The notes: generated by a model from the letters alone, not told the origin. A stretch of DNA of 64,000 nucleotides from an uncultured Aquimarina sp. (GCA_947502885.1 CANNBP010000018.1:54143-118142), one strand, 5' to 3'; counted from the first letter of the stretch, positions 18,801-29,043 are shown. Numbers and translations: made by a program.

Positions 18801-20462
18801 ATGATACAATCAAGGCTTTTTATATTACTATTGTTATTAATTGGTACTGTTCTTAATGCGCAAGTCACTAATAAAGGGTATCCTTATAGTTGGGATATGA
18901 AAACTTCAGAAAAGAAAAGGATGACTCCTGAAATAATGGAAACTTTTGATTTGTCCAAATTGCGAAAAGAAGATGAAGTTAATGATAAAAATAAATCGGG
19001 TGCATTACGATTTGGGTATGAATTAGAAGTAAATCTGGGTTTGACCAATGCAGGTGTATGGGATGAATTGCCTAGCGGAAAAGGAAGAATTTGGCGTTTA
19101 AATATTGTTTCTAAAGGCGCACAATCATTGAATTTTATTTTTGACTCTTATGATTTACCAAAAGGAGCTACAATATACATCTATAACGAAGATAGATCTG
19201 ACCTTTTAGGTGCATATACTGATGTTTTTAATAATTCTGATGGAATGCTTGGTACTTGGATGGTAGAAGGTGATCGAATATGGATTGAGTATTTTGAACC
19301 AAAAGAATTTATAGGGAAAGGAAGTTTAAATATTGCAACCGTCGTTCATGGATATCGTTCTTTTACTAATGATTTGAAGACTGCAAAAGATTTGGAGAAT
19401 TCTCAAAGTTGTAATTTTGATGTTAAATGCTCTCTTGGAAATGATATAGAGTCTTTTAAGAATCGATTAAAACATGCGGTTGTTAGAATAGTTCAAGGAG
19501 GACATTATTGCACGGGGACTTTAATTAATAATACCAAAAATGATGCTTCACTTTATGTTTTAACCGCTAATCATTGTAATAATGCAGATGAATCAACTTG
19601 GGTGTTTAGATTTAATTGGATTAGTTCAACGACTTCATGTGGGACAGAAGTAAGTAGTGAGGATATAGTTAACAAACAAACAACAAGTAGAGCAGTTTTA
19701 TTAGCATCTAATACAGAGTCAGATTTTAAATTGATTGAATTAGATGGAGGAGTGGATGATGCATGGGAACTTGAGTGGGCTGGTTGGGATCGAGGGGTGA
19801 TTAATCCTGATTTTACTTTCGGAATTCATCACCCAAAAGGGGATATAATGAAAGCATGTCGATCAAAGACAAAACCACTAATTCCTCAGAAATTTTTGGT
19901 TGGAGACATTCCAGATCCTATAGATTTATGGATTGTACAGCAATGGGAGTTGGGGGTTACAGAAAAAGGTTCTTCTGGCTCTGCTCTTTTTGATCCTAAC
20001 GGAAGAATAATAGGAGTTTTATCGGGAGGGGCAGCAGATTGTAATGGATTGATATACAATGGCGGTTCTGATTATTATGGTAGATTTGATACTTCATGGG
20101 ATTATGGAGGTAATAGCAATTCAAGACTTTCTGACTGGTTGGACCCAATTCATAGCGGAAGAGAAACACTGGATATGATTTCGTTAGAAAAACCTTTAGG
20201 AATACCTCCCATTCCAAAACAAAAAGTAGATATATATTATAAACTGTCTGATAATACACTTAATATTACCAATGACTCAAATAAAACTTTTAGGTATCTT
20301 ATTTATAGTGTTTTAGGCCAGAAACTGAACATGGGAACATTGTCCCCTCGAGCTACTAAGGCAGTTTCTTTAAATACATTGGTTAATGGGGTGTATTTTG
20401 TTAATATCACAAATACGGGAGATGGAAGTTCGTTTACGAAAAAAATAATGATATTGAAATAA
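18801..20462 (+). CDS. Lysyl-endopeptidase-like secreted serine protease, T9SS type A cargo (copy 1)
   Basis: This is a secreted S1-family protease of 553 residues resembling Achromobacter protease I (Lys-C). It has a signal peptide to about residue 20 and a propeptide of about 180 residues. The protease domain begins near SCNFDVKC. The triad is His in VLTANHC, Asp in SDFKLIEL and Ser in KGSSGSALFD. Other Lys-C-like stretches are WAGWDRG, FGIHHP and SRLSDWLDP, and the Cys pattern also fits. The C-terminal ~75 residues (NTLNITND, YSVLGQKL, NGVYFVNI) form a type A sorting domain for T9SS export. A close paralogue follows in the same orientation. Confidence 0.9.
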   Translation: MIQSRLFILLLLLIGTVLNAQVTNKGYPYSWDMKTSEKKRMTPEIMETFDLSKLRKEDEVNDKNKSGALRFGYELEVNLGLTNAGVWDELPSGKGRIWRLNIVSKGAQSLNFIFDSYDLPKGATIYIYNEDRSDLLGAYTDVFNNSDGMLGTWMVEGDRIWIEYFEPKEFIGKGSLNIATVVHGYRSFTNDLKTAKDLENSQSCNFDVKCSLGNDIESFKNRLKHAVVRIVQGGHYCTGTLINNTKNDASLYVLTANHCNNADESTWVFRFNWISSTTSCGTEVSSEDIVNKQTTSRAVLLASNTESDFKLIELDGGVDDAWELEWAGWDRGVINPDFTFGIHHPKGDIMKACRSKTKPLIPQKFLVGDIPDPIDLWIVQQWELGVTEKGSSGSALFDPNGRIIGVLSGGAADCNGLIYNGGSDYYGRFDTSWDYGGNSNSRLSDWLDPIHSGRETLDMISLEKPLGIPPIPKQKVDIYYKLSDNTLNITNDSNKTFRYLIYSVLGQKLNMGTLSPRATKAVSLNTLVNGVYFVNITNTGDGSSFTKKIMILK

Positions 20463-20750
20463 GAGCTTCAGTACGTTGAATTCAAAAAACTAAAGCAAAT
20501 TAGGTAATATAGAATATTTAAGCATTTTTTTAGTTTACAAAAGTACTAATCATTTAATCCTTAAGAAATAATGCTTATTCATCTCTTAATTGAAAGACAA
20601 AGACATTTTTATTTAGGGGAAAATACAGTGCAATTTTTAGTAAAATTCTGTTAATGAACACATTTTAAAAATAATTTTTGTCTAAAAAACTTTTAAATGG
20701 TAAATTAAAAGTTTTATTTTGATAAATAATGTAGTTATAAAAAAGTAAAA

Positions 20751-22439
20751 TTGATTCTTGTTAAAAAACATAAAGCTTTGAGATGTAGGTTGTTAATACT
20801 TGGTTTGATATTTGTGTGTTTGGCTAACGCTCAGGTGAAAAAGGGTACCCCAAAGAGCTGGACAGAAAATATACAGAGCAAGAGAAGTATGTCTCCAGTT
20901 GTTTTGAAAGGATTTGACTTACGAAAGATTCAAGAAGAAGATGTTGTTAATGATCTAGATAAATCAATACCATGGCGATTTGGGCATGAAATAGACGTAG
21001 ATTATGGATTGACCAATTCTGGAACTTGGAATGAGCTACCTAATGGTAAAGGTAGAATTTGGAGGGTTAATATTGTATCCAAAGGAGCCAAAACATTAAA
21101 TTTTATATTTGATTCATATGACTTGCCAAAAGGGGCTTCTATATTTTTGTACAATGCTGATAAATCAGATTTATTAGGTGCGTATACCGATGTTTTTAAT
21201 AATCCAGAGGGAGTATTGGGTACATGGACAGTAGAAGGAGAAAGTGTTTGGGTCGAGTATTATGAACCAAGTAATCAAAGAGGACGAGGAAAACTTAATA
21301 TTGATAAGGTTGTACATGGGTATAGATCCATTACCGATGCAGAAATAGAGAAACGATTAATAGGTTTTGGGGATTCTGGTCCTTGTAATTATGATGTAGA
21401 ATGTCCAACAGGAGAAGATTTTGATCCTTTGAAGGATAGACTTAAACATTCAGTGGCTAGAGTATTAGTTGGAGGAGGTATTTGTACAGGAACCTTGATT
21501 AATAATACAGCCAATGATGCCTCTTTGTATTTTTTAACCGCTAATCATTGCAAAGGAGCAGATGAAACATTATGGGCTTTTCGATTTAATTGGATTAGTC
21601 GAAAAACATCTTGTGGTACCGAAGAAAGTAGTGAAAATATAGACGAAAATCAGACAACGAGTAGGGCTATTTTATTGGCGTCAAATGTAGAAAGTGATTT
21701 TAAGTTATTAAAATTAGATGGTGGAGTAGAAGAATCTTGGGACTTAGAATGGGCAGGTTGGGACCGAAGAGAGGTCGATCCAAGTTATACTGTAGGTATT
21801 CATCATCCTGTAGGAGATATTATGAAAGTATGTCGCTCAAACTCTCCAATAGGAACATATAGAGGATTGATTGGATCTCTTATTCCTGATCCAATTGATT
21901 GTTGGGTAGTACAGAGATGGGACTTTGGAGTTACAGAAGGAGGCTCTTCAGGGTCGGCATTATTTGATTCAGAAGGTCGAATTATAGGTCAATTAGCTGG
22001 AGGAGGTGCCGATTGTGCAGGAGTGGTGAATAATGGAGCTTCTGATTTTTATGGTAGATTTGATACTTCGTGGGATTTTGGAAACACAAATGATTCTAGA
22101 CTTTCAAATTGGTTAGATCCTTTAAATACAGGTGCAGAAATTTTAGATATGCTTTCTGTAGAAAAACCAGGAGAGACGCCTTTACCTCCAAAAGATGAAG
22201 TTATTGTATTTTTTAAATCATCTAACTCTACACTTAACATTGTTAATGACTCAAATAAAACTTTACGATATACTGTTTATAATATGTTAGGTAAAGAGTT
22301 AAACGCAGGACAGTTATTAAAGGAAACACAGGAGATAGAAGTAGGAAATGTCTCAAGCGGAATGTATTTTGTGCATATCAAAAATGTAAATAGTAATGCC
22401 TCTTTTACTAAGAAAGTAATGGTAAATAATAGATTATAA
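20751..22439 (+). CDS. Lysyl-endopeptidase-like secreted serine protease, T9SS type A cargo (copy 2)
   Basis: This 562-residue paralogue matches copy 1 over its whole length: signal peptide (to CLANAQ), propeptide with KGRIWRVNIVSKGAKTLNFI, protease domain and T9SS sorting domain. The triad is His in FLTANHC, Asp in SDFKLLKL and Ser in EGGSSGSALFD. WAGWDRRE, VGIHHP and SRLSNWLDP mirror Achromobacter protease I. No ATG fits: the frame opens after a TAA at 20727, and the start is a TTG at 20751 (or 20778). It probably differs from copy 1 in regulation or fine specificity. It ends at a strong bidirectional terminator. Confidence 0.88.
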   Translation: MILVKKHKALRCRLLILGLIFVCLANAQVKKGTPKSWTENIQSKRSMSPVVLKGFDLRKIQEEDVVNDLDKSIPWRFGHEIDVDYGLTNSGTWNELPNGKGRIWRVNIVSKGAKTLNFIFDSYDLPKGASIFLYNADKSDLLGAYTDVFNNPEGVLGTWTVEGESVWVEYYEPSNQRGRGKLNIDKVVHGYRSITDAEIEKRLIGFGDSGPCNYDVECPTGEDFDPLKDRLKHSVARVLVGGGICTGTLINNTANDASLYFLTANHCKGADETLWAFRFNWISRKTSCGTEESSENIDENQTTSRAILLASNVESDFKLLKLDGGVEESWDLEWAGWDRREVDPSYTVGIHHPVGDIMKVCRSNSPIGTYRGLIGSLIPDPIDCWVVQRWDFGVTEGGSSGSALFDSEGRIIGQLAGGGADCAGVVNNGASDFYGRFDTSWDFGNTNDSRLSNWLDPLNTGAEILDMLSVEKPGETPLPPKDEVIVFFKSSNSTLNIVNDSNKTLRYTVYNMLGKELNAGQLLKETQEIEVGNVSSGMYFVHIKNVNSNASFTKKVMVNNRL

Positions 22440-22460
22440 ATTTATAACAACTAGAAAACA

Positions 22461-22497
22461 AAAAGTGCTTGATATATGAAATCAAGCACTTTTTTTA
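22461..22497. terminator. Strong bidirectional terminator
   Basis: A perfect 13-bp stem (aaaagtgcttgat / atcaagcactttt) with a 7-base loop is followed by a T-run forward and A-run backward. It separates the forward protease gene from the reverse T9SS type B gene and can serve both. Confidence 0.85.
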
Positions 22498-24612
22498 TTA
22501 TCGTATTAAAGAAAAATGCCCTGTAATTCTTTTTGGAGTATTGTTTTGTACATATTCTAGACTAAACCAGTATTCGCTAGAAGGCATTTGTTGCCCACCA
22601 TAAAATCCATCCCATCCACTTCCATCTGGAATCAATTGTGTTAATAGTTTTCCGTATCTGTCAAAAACGAAAATTTTTGAATTCGTGTCTAAAAGTGTAT
22701 TTGAAGTGTCTGTTATTAGCCATGTGTCATGAAAACCATCGCCGTTAGGAGTAAAGTACTCTGGAATAATTAAAAGATCATCAGGATTGTTGTTGGGGTT
22801 GTTAGGGTCGGTGTCATTGTCATTAGGAGAGACTTCAATGCTTGTAATGCATCCATTACGTTTAATAAATATAGTATGAGTCTCTAATGTCGCATTTCCA
22901 AAGCGGGTAGAATCTTGATACGAACCATCGATATCATCTAAAGCATATTCAATTATACCTGTTGTATTCTCAGGAATAACTACAATGTCATTTCCTTGAA
23001 ACTCTGCACGGTCATCAAATGAGTCAGGGTCTTCATCAAACGAAATAATTTCTGAAAGTGTTGAGGTAGTAACTTCTTTTGTGTCTGGATCAGTGATGGT
23101 TACAGTAGCTTGTATAGTGTAATCTCCGGCAATTGTAAAATCATAATTTCCTGACATATCAGTAGAAGAAAAAAGTATGGTGTTGGTAGCATCTAGTATT
23201 TCCCAAGCTATTGTATCTACGCTATTACTTAACCCAAAACCGGTTGTTTCGTTTAAGCAAGATTGATCAAGTATAATTTCAGGGGTTTCAACACAACATC
23301 CTTTTTGATCTGCAGCTGCATTTATCTGAAGAAATGTATCACCATTTGTAGGCTCTTTAAAGATAGGTGTGTTAGGAAAGTATTGCTTTACAGTTCTTAG
23401 TAAAGTTATCCAGTCATATCTAAAACTAATTGTAGTAGTTGTCGATGAAGGAGCTTTTCCTTTCAAGGTATCAAAAGCCGCTTGAAGGGTTGTCATTACT
23501 TCTTGCTTTATAGTAGTATTGTTTGTATGAAAATGCTGAAACATTCCGCCTTTCCCTTGTATATTTACCGTGCCTCCTTCTCCTAAAAAAAATCGTTCTA
23601 CGATTGACCAGTCTATTTGATAATCCCATAAAGGAATTGAAACATCAGTGCTTGCTTTTTGAGCCTGTTCTAAAACAACTTTTACTATTTCTCGAATGTT
23701 AACTCGATAATTACTATTTCCAGGAGGGAGTAAATCTCCAGCATTAGGATTAGTATTTGTTGTTTCATAAGTGTCTGAAGTCATATGATCTTTTACACTT
23801 TCTGCTCCACCAAAACCTAAATTGTAAGTTACAGTCATTACTCCCAAACCAAAAAACTTGTCAGCAGGGTTGTCTATTGTTTTATGCCAACATACATCTT
23901 TTGCATAACTGTACCGGTTATAAATGGAGAAGAAATTGATAGCAGACATAAAGTAACCATTAATTGTTCTAGCTTCATTTAGAATAGTTTTGTCAATTCC
24001 AATATAGTTATTCATAAACTCATCGGCGAAATTGGAACCTAATTCTGTTGCATCTGCAGCGTTTTCTAACTGAGTTTGATATTTGGGGAAATACTCAGGG
24101 TATGAAATACCTCTGTCTAAACCTGTAAAACGTTCTACTTCAAACGGACCATAAGCGCCTTCTGTATTTAGTGTTTGTGGGTCTTCAGAGGTTCCTGAGA
24201 ACGTTTCTTTTGCACCAACTCCCATCATCCATTGCATATCAACATTAAGATATTCTTGCCCCATTGCAAGACTCATCCAATATAAATAGTTTGAATCGTT
24301 TCCAACAAACATAGTGTTGGTATTACTAAAAAAAACAGATAGTCCGTTATAAGGAAACATAATTTGAGTTTCTCCCAGCCAAGTGTCTAAAAAACCATTA
24401 GAATATTTTCCTCCTCTAGATCCTAAATCATCCAAATAGCGATAATTTGGATTATAAAAATCGGGAGTATTTATTAGATCTGATAGTTGTTGAAGTGTTA
24501 TTGGAGCTTCATCTTCTGGTTTTTCTGATTTGTTACATAACTCTCCCTGAGCCTGTAAGTGAGAGATAGATAAAAGTATACCTAGGGTATAGGTAAGTAA
24601 TCTTGAGGACAT
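22498..24612 (-). CDS. T9SS type B sorting-domain protein with possible lysozyme-like N-terminal domain
   Basis: This secreted protein of 704 residues has a signal peptide (to about residue 22, HLQAQG). The N-terminal ~430 residues form a large domain with QWMMGVGAKETFSG followed by TEGAYGPFEVERF; this Glu-then-GAYGPFE order resembles lytic transglycosylase/lysozyme-type folds, but I cannot assign a family. Middle Ig-like repeats lead to the C-terminal gliding-motility-type domain (IPEYFTPNGDGFHDTWLI, FDRYGKLL, GSGWDGFYGG, EYWFSLEY), the type B signal for T9SS export and surface attachment. The gene is monocistronic and converges on the protease pair. Confidence 0.75.
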   Translation of the reverse strand: MSSRLLTYTLGILLSISHLQAQGELCNKSEKPEDEAPITLQQLSDLINTPDFYNPNYRYLDDLGSRGGKYSNGFLDTWLGETQIMFPYNGLSVFFSNTNTMFVGNDSNYLYWMSLAMGQEYLNVDMQWMMGVGAKETFSGTSEDPQTLNTEGAYGPFEVERFTGLDRGISYPEYFPKYQTQLENAADATELGSNFADEFMNNYIGIDKTILNEARTINGYFMSAINFFSIYNRYSYAKDVCWHKTIDNPADKFFGLGVMTVTYNLGFGGAESVKDHMTSDTYETTNTNPNAGDLLPPGNSNYRVNIREIVKVVLEQAQKASTDVSIPLWDYQIDWSIVERFFLGEGGTVNIQGKGGMFQHFHTNNTTIKQEVMTTLQAAFDTLKGKAPSSTTTTISFRYDWITLLRTVKQYFPNTPIFKEPTNGDTFLQINAAADQKGCCVETPEIILDQSCLNETTGFGLSNSVDTIAWEILDATNTILFSSTDMSGNYDFTIAGDYTIQATVTITDPDTKEVTTSTLSEIISFDEDPDSFDDRAEFQGNDIVVIPENTTGIIEYALDDIDGSYQDSTRFGNATLETHTIFIKRNGCITSIEVSPNDNDTDPNNPNNNPDDLLIIPEYFTPNGDGFHDTWLITDTSNTLLDTNSKIFVFDRYGKLLTQLIPDGSGWDGFYGGQQMPSSEYWFSLEYVQNNTPKRITGHFSLIR

Positions 24613-24715
24613 GATGTAGGTTGATAAATTTAGTTAGGTATTGAGAACGAACAAGGATAGATATTAGTATATCTGCTCAATTATAAATACGCTTCGAAAC
24701 TAAATTTTCAATTAA

Positions 24716-24756
24716 AAAGCAAATACCTTGTTGAATTTTAACAAGGTATTTGCTTT
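24716..24756 (-). terminator. Terminator after der
   Basis: A perfect 17-bp inverted repeat (aaagcaaataccttgtt / aacaaggtatttgcttt, 7-base loop) lies just beyond the der stop codon on the reverse strand. It separates der from the next reverse gene. Confidence 0.8.
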
Positions 24757-24779
24757 AAATAAGTGCTGTAATATGTAAT

Positions 24780-26087
24780 TTATTTCTTTCTGAAGTATAC
24801 CGAAACAGGTACACCATTAAAATCAAATTCTTTACGAAGTTGATTTTCAATAAATCGTTTGTATGGATCTCTTATGTATTGTGGTAAATTACAAAAGAAT
24901 GCAAATTGAGGTTGTGGTGTTGGTAATTGCGTAATGTATTTGATTTTTACATATTTACCTTTGTATGCAGGTGGTGGATTACGATCTATTATTGGTAGCA
25001 AAGTGTCATTAAGTTCACTTGTTTTAATTTTTTTAGATCTGTTTTTATATACTTCTACAGCAGTCTCTATTGCTTTAAATAGTCGTTGTTTTGTAAGTGC
25101 AGAAATAAAGACAATAGGAACATCTGTAAATGGTTCTATTTGTTTACGAATATATTTCTCAAAATCTTTTAAAGTATTACTTTCTTTATTTTCGATGAGA
25201 TCCCATTTGTTAACAAGAATAACAATACCTTTTCTATTACGTTCTGCCAGCCAAAAAATATTTTGTACTTGCCCATCAAAACCTCTGGTTGCATCAAGTA
25301 GCAATAAGCAAACATCACTATGCTCTATGGCACGAACCGATCGCATAACCGAATAGAATTCTAGATCTTCTCTTACTTTGGATTTACGGCGTATACCAGC
25401 TGTATCAACAAGATTGAACTCAAACCCAAAGCGATTGTATTTTGTGTCTATTGCATCTCTCGTTGTACCTGCTATATCGGTTACAATATATCTGTCTTCA
25501 CCAATTAACGCATTAATAAATGATGATTTTCCGGCATTTGGTCTACCAACAACCGCAAATCTGGGTAATTCGTTATCTTCTTCCTCTTCTTGTTGTGGTA
25601 GTGCTTTAACCAATTCATCAAGAAGCTCTCCAGTACCACTACCATTAATACTAGCAATGGTATAGTAATCTCCAAGTCCTAGATTGTAGAATTCGACAGC
25701 ATTGTCTACTCTCATGGCGTTATCTACTTTGTTAACAACCAAAAAGACTGGTTTTTTAACACGACGAAGTAATTTAGCAACATCTTCATCCATTCCTGTT
25801 ACTCCAGATTCTACGTCTACCATAAAAATAATTGCATCGGCTTCGTCAATAGCAAGTTCTACCTGCTTATCAATTTCGGCTTCAAATACATCATCACTCC
25901 CTAATACATAACCTCCTGTGTCGATCAAAGAAAATTCTACTCCATTCCAATCACTTTTGCCATAATGCCGATCTCTGGTTACCCCACTAACAGCATCTAC
26001 GATAGCCTCTCTTCTTTGAATTAAACGATTAAAGAAAGTTGATTTTCCTACATTAGGTCGCCCTACAATTGCAACTATACCACTCAT
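24780..26087 (-). CDS. der: GTPase Der (EngA), ribosome assembly
   Basis: Der is a double-GTPase needed for 50S ribosomal subunit maturation. The 435 residues carry two G domains in tandem: first GRPNVGKSTFFNRL (P-loop, about 8-21), DTGGYVLG and NKVD; second GRPNAGKSSFINAL (about 181-194), DTAGIRRKSKVR and NKWD. The C-terminal KH-like domain ends KEFDFNGVPVSVYFRKK. All guanine-binding motifs are intact. A -7-like element (TAATTTTG) lies at 26112-26119 upstream. A strong hairpin follows the stop. Confidence 0.97.
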   Translation of the reverse strand: MSGIVAIVGRPNVGKSTFFNRLIQRREAIVDAVSGVTRDRHYGKSDWNGVEFSLIDTGGYVLGSDDVFEAEIDKQVELAIDEADAIIFMVDVESGVTGMDEDVAKLLRRVKKPVFLVVNKVDNAMRVDNAVEFYNLGLGDYYTIASINGSGTGELLDELVKALPQQEEEEDNELPRFAVVGRPNAGKSSFINALIGEDRYIVTDIAGTTRDAIDTKYNRFGFEFNLVDTAGIRRKSKVREDLEFYSVMRSVRAIEHSDVCLLLLDATRGFDGQVQNIFWLAERNRKGIVILVNKWDLIENKESNTLKDFEKYIRKQIEPFTDVPIVFISALTKQRLFKAIETAVEVYKNRSKKIKTSELNDTLLPIIDRNPPPAYKGKYVKIKYITQLPTPQPQFAFFCNLPQYIRDPYKRFIENQLRKEFDFNGVPVSVYFRKK

Positions 26088-26407
26088 TGAGATCTATTCT
26101 AAAAATTTGTGCAAAATTAGCCTTTTTATTTTAGAACGAAGAGAGTTTCTCTCTTATAATGTTTAGAAGCAAAAAGATACATGACGATTACCTAATTCTT
26201 TTTTAAAAGATGAATTAAAAATGAAATTTTAAAAAATGAATAATTAGAAGAAAAATAGTGTAAAAAATAAAAAGCCCAAAGACCATTTTGAGGTCTATGA
26301 GCTTTTCATAATTGATAGTCAGTCAGTGAAATAATTACTTACTTCAAAGATACCAAGTATTGTGGTTAAGTTGGTTACTGTAAAACAACAAAGTTTTTAT
26401 GGAGCTT
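26088..26407. other. Intergenic region between der and the choice-of-anchor I gene
   Basis: 320 bp holding the der promoter region (reverse-strand TAATTTTG at 26112-26119) and, towards the right, the terminator of the following reverse gene at 26271-26305. No ORF or RNA gene is seen. Confidence 0.5.
26271..26305 (-). terminator. Terminator after the choice-of-anchor I gene
   Basis: Read on the reverse strand, a 14-bp stem (aaagctcatagacc / ggtctttgggcttt, one wobble and one mismatch) is followed by a T-rich run. It lies about 100 bp after the stop of the reverse gene at 26408. Confidence 0.7.
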
Positions 26408-27931
26408 TTATTTAACCTCATAAATGGCAATTGTGTTCGATACTTCGTTGGTTACTATGATTAAGTCATTTCCTGTTGGACTGTTTTTTCCTTTAACCGT
26501 AATTAAGCCTTCTGGAGAGATATCTGATGCATCTCTTAGCCATTCTAAAAACTTCGGATTAGATGGGTTTGAGATGTCGTAAACAAGTATTCCGCCTGTT
26601 CTTTCTAAACCAACAAATAATAAGGTTTTATTTTTTATTTTTAAAGTTGCCACGGCTTCCGGTTCAGCACCTTTGTCATCAGACCTTTTATCTGCCTTAC
26701 TACCTTCATTGTTGTTAAAAGCACTAGGGTCGATATCAAAAATAGTTTTAGCAATTTGATCTCCACTATCATAAATTACTGCTCCAGAAGTGGACCAAAT
26801 CGTAAAAGATCTAGCTCCATATGCGTAAATTTCATCAAAATCACCATCATTATCAATATCACCATTCGCAGTTGTGGTTTTCAATCTTCCAAGGTTTTCG
26901 TCTAATTGAAGCGTGGCTGCATCTGGAAAAACAGTTGGATCAAGAGTAAGATCTTTTACTCTTTCTTCTTCAGAATATCCATCATAATCTCGCGCATCAC
27001 CTTCATTTGCAGTAATTAAGTATCTACCCCCTCTTATTTTTGAATATACAATGGCATCTGGGTGATAAAATCCTAAAACTGGCCAATTTTTAAAATTTCC
27101 AACAATATCATCTTTATCACTAGCATCTATTTGATTGTTTGGTAATGCATAATCTTTTACTCCCAACCCAACAATATTTGTAATGGATTTTGTTTGCAAA
27201 TCTACAATAGCGATACCGTTATTTTCTTGAAGTGTAATATATGCCGTTTTCGAATTATTTGATATTGCAACATATTCGGGTTCTACATCTTGAGCAAGAG
27301 AGGCGTTTGGACCAAAAACTCTAAAATCATTACCAATTGTTTGACCATTAAATGCGGCAAAACTCAATTGAGAAACTTGTTTAGAAGCTAGATCGATTAT
27401 AGTTATTGAACCTTCAGGATCAATAGTATACTCATCATTAGGTTCTCCTTCATTTGCAGCAACAATATATTTACCATTTGGACTAAAAGTGACCATATCT
27501 GGTAAGGCACCAGCTGGATAGGTATTGACTAAAGCTTGCGAGTCAGAATTGTATGTGGCAATAACTCCATTTGCTTGTTTGTTCAAAGAGTTTTCAAGAG
27601 CCACAGCTACTAGTCCATTATGCACAGCAACACTATTAGGTATACCTGTTAATGCAATATCAGTACCTTTTACTGGAGTTGATGGGTTTGATATATCCCA
27701 TACCGAAAGTTCTGATTCATTTGGATTAACTATAAAAAGCTTACCTGTTTCAGGATCAAATGCCGAAATTTCTGCAAACCCTTCGTCACCAGTTCCGTTA
27801 GTAAAGCCTCCTATTTTGTTAAATGTAAGTGGATTGTCATTTCCTCCTCCATGATAGTCATCTAGATCACAAGAGGAGCAAAGCCCTAATATAGCAGTAG
27901 ATAAAAGGAGAGTTTTGTTAATTAGTTTCAT
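26408..27931 (-). CDS. Choice-of-anchor I family lipoprotein (beta-propeller)
   Basis: This is a secreted lipoprotein of 507 residues with signal LGLCSSCDLDD, lipidated Cys near residue 21. The rest is a propeller-like domain of the choice-of-anchor I type. The early part has EISAFDPETGKLFIVNPN; repeats such as VEPEYVAISNNSKTAYITLQ, GRYLITANEGDARDYDGYSE and DKGAEPEAVATLKI are typical. Related domains occur in secreted phosphatase- and alkaline-phosphatase-like proteins, but the catalytic role of the stand-alone form is unclear. Here anchoring is by lipid, not by T9SS. The gene is monocistronic between der and era, with its own terminator. Confidence 0.8.
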   Translation of the reverse strand: MKLINKTLLLSTAILGLCSSCDLDDYHGGGNDNPLTFNKIGGFTNGTGDEGFAEISAFDPETGKLFIVNPNESELSVWDISNPSTPVKGTDIALTGIPNSVAVHNGLVAVALENSLNKQANGVIATYNSDSQALVNTYPAGALPDMVTFSPNGKYIVAANEGEPNDEYTIDPEGSITIIDLASKQVSQLSFAAFNGQTIGNDFRVFGPNASLAQDVEPEYVAISNNSKTAYITLQENNGIAIVDLQTKSITNIVGLGVKDYALPNNQIDASDKDDIVGNFKNWPVLGFYHPDAIVYSKIRGGRYLITANEGDARDYDGYSEEERVKDLTLDPTVFPDAATLQLDENLGRLKTTTANGDIDNDGDFDEIYAYGARSFTIWSTSGAVIYDSGDQIAKTIFDIDPSAFNNNEGSKADKRSDDKGAEPEAVATLKIKNKTLLFVGLERTGGILVYDISNPSNPKFLEWLRDASDISPEGLITVKGKNSPTGNDLIIVTNEVSNTIAIYEVK

Positions 27932-28086
27932 TGTTGAAGATGTTTTACGTGATTAAAACCTCAAATATTAGCAACAATTGTATCCTTAATGTTATGTTAA
28001 GGGTAAATTAAAAATATTATTGCTAAATGTATTGGCTTTACTACAGTGTAAAACAGACCTCAAGGAGCGACTATGAATCTAATTGA

Positions 28087-28968
28087 TCAATTGTTGTAAC
28101 CAAAACGTTTTAATTGACGCTCATTACTACGCCAATTTTTATTTATTTTGACATACAATTCGATATGAATCTTTTTTCCAAAGAACTTTTCTAAATCCTT
28201 ACGCGCTTCAGTACCAACTTTTTTTAAAGCAGATCCTTTATGACCAATAATAATACCTTTTTGCGAATCTCGTTCTACCATAATTACAGAACGAATTCTA
28301 ATGATATCTTCGTCTTCAATAAATTCTTCGGTCTCTACTTCGACAGAATAAGGAATTTCTTTTTTATAATGTACCAGTATTTTTTCACGAATAGCCTCAT
28401 TTACAAAAAAACGTTCTGGTTTATCAGTTAACTGATCTTTTGGATAAAAAGGAGGTGATTCTGGTAGCAATTCGACAATCCTTTCAAAAACTTCTTTAAC
28501 GTTAAATTTTTCGAGTGCAGATATAGGGTACATCTCTGCATTAGGTACTTTTTGAGCCCAAAACTGTACCTGTTCCTCAAGCTGCTCTTGATTGGATTGA
28601 TCTATTTTGTTAAGTAAGAGGAATACAGGGATTTTTGAATTCGTTATTTTTTGAAAAAAAGCTTCATCTTTTAACTCTTTTTCACCAATCTCGACCATAT
28701 AAATTAAGACATCAGCATCTTCAAATGCAGATTTTACAAACCCCATCATGGATTCTTGTAACTCATATGCCGGTTTTATAATACCCGGAGTGTCAGATAA
28801 AATAACCTGAAAATCATCGCCGTTTACAATCCCAAGAATACGATGTCTTGTGGTTTGTGCTTTAGAAGTAATAATAGATAGCTTTTCTCCAATAAAAGCG
28901 TTCATTAATGTGGATTTACCCACATTTGGATTACCTATAATATTTACAAAACCAGCTTTATGCCCCAT
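28087..28968 (-). CDS. era: GTPase Era
   Basis: Era is a GTPase that binds the 3' end of 16S rRNA in small-subunit maturation. The 293 residues show the G domain (GNPNVGKSTLMNAF at about 12-25; DTPGIIKPAYELQESM; NKID) and the C-terminal KH domain with GIIIGHKGSALKKVG near residue 240. The length and motif order are normal. Upstream on the reverse strand a -7 element TACCTTTG (28985-28992) is present, without a clear -33 box. The gene diverges from the PorE-like gene, and the shared region holds an 18-bp palindrome. Confidence 0.97.
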   Translation of the reverse strand: MGHKAGFVNIIGNPNVGKSTLMNAFIGEKLSIITSKAQTTRHRILGIVNGDDFQVILSDTPGIIKPAYELQESMMGFVKSAFEDADVLIYMVEIGEKELKDEAFFQKITNSKIPVFLLLNKIDQSNQEQLEEQVQFWAQKVPNAEMYPISALEKFNVKEVFERIVELLPESPPFYPKDQLTDKPERFFVNEAIREKILVHYKKEIPYSVEVETEEFIEDEDIIRIRSVIMVERDSQKGIIIGHKGSALKKVGTEARKDLEKFFGKKIHIELYVKINKNWRSNERQLKRFGYNN

Positions 28969-29043
28969 ATTCTTGAATTTGATGCAAAGGTAGATGAATA
29001 TTTAACAAGAAAAGAATGATTAGAAAATTATTGTATTAATATT

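Noticed and set aside
24934..25356. 140-residue forward ORF inside der
   Set aside because: Antisense shadow of an essential, well conserved GTPase gene.
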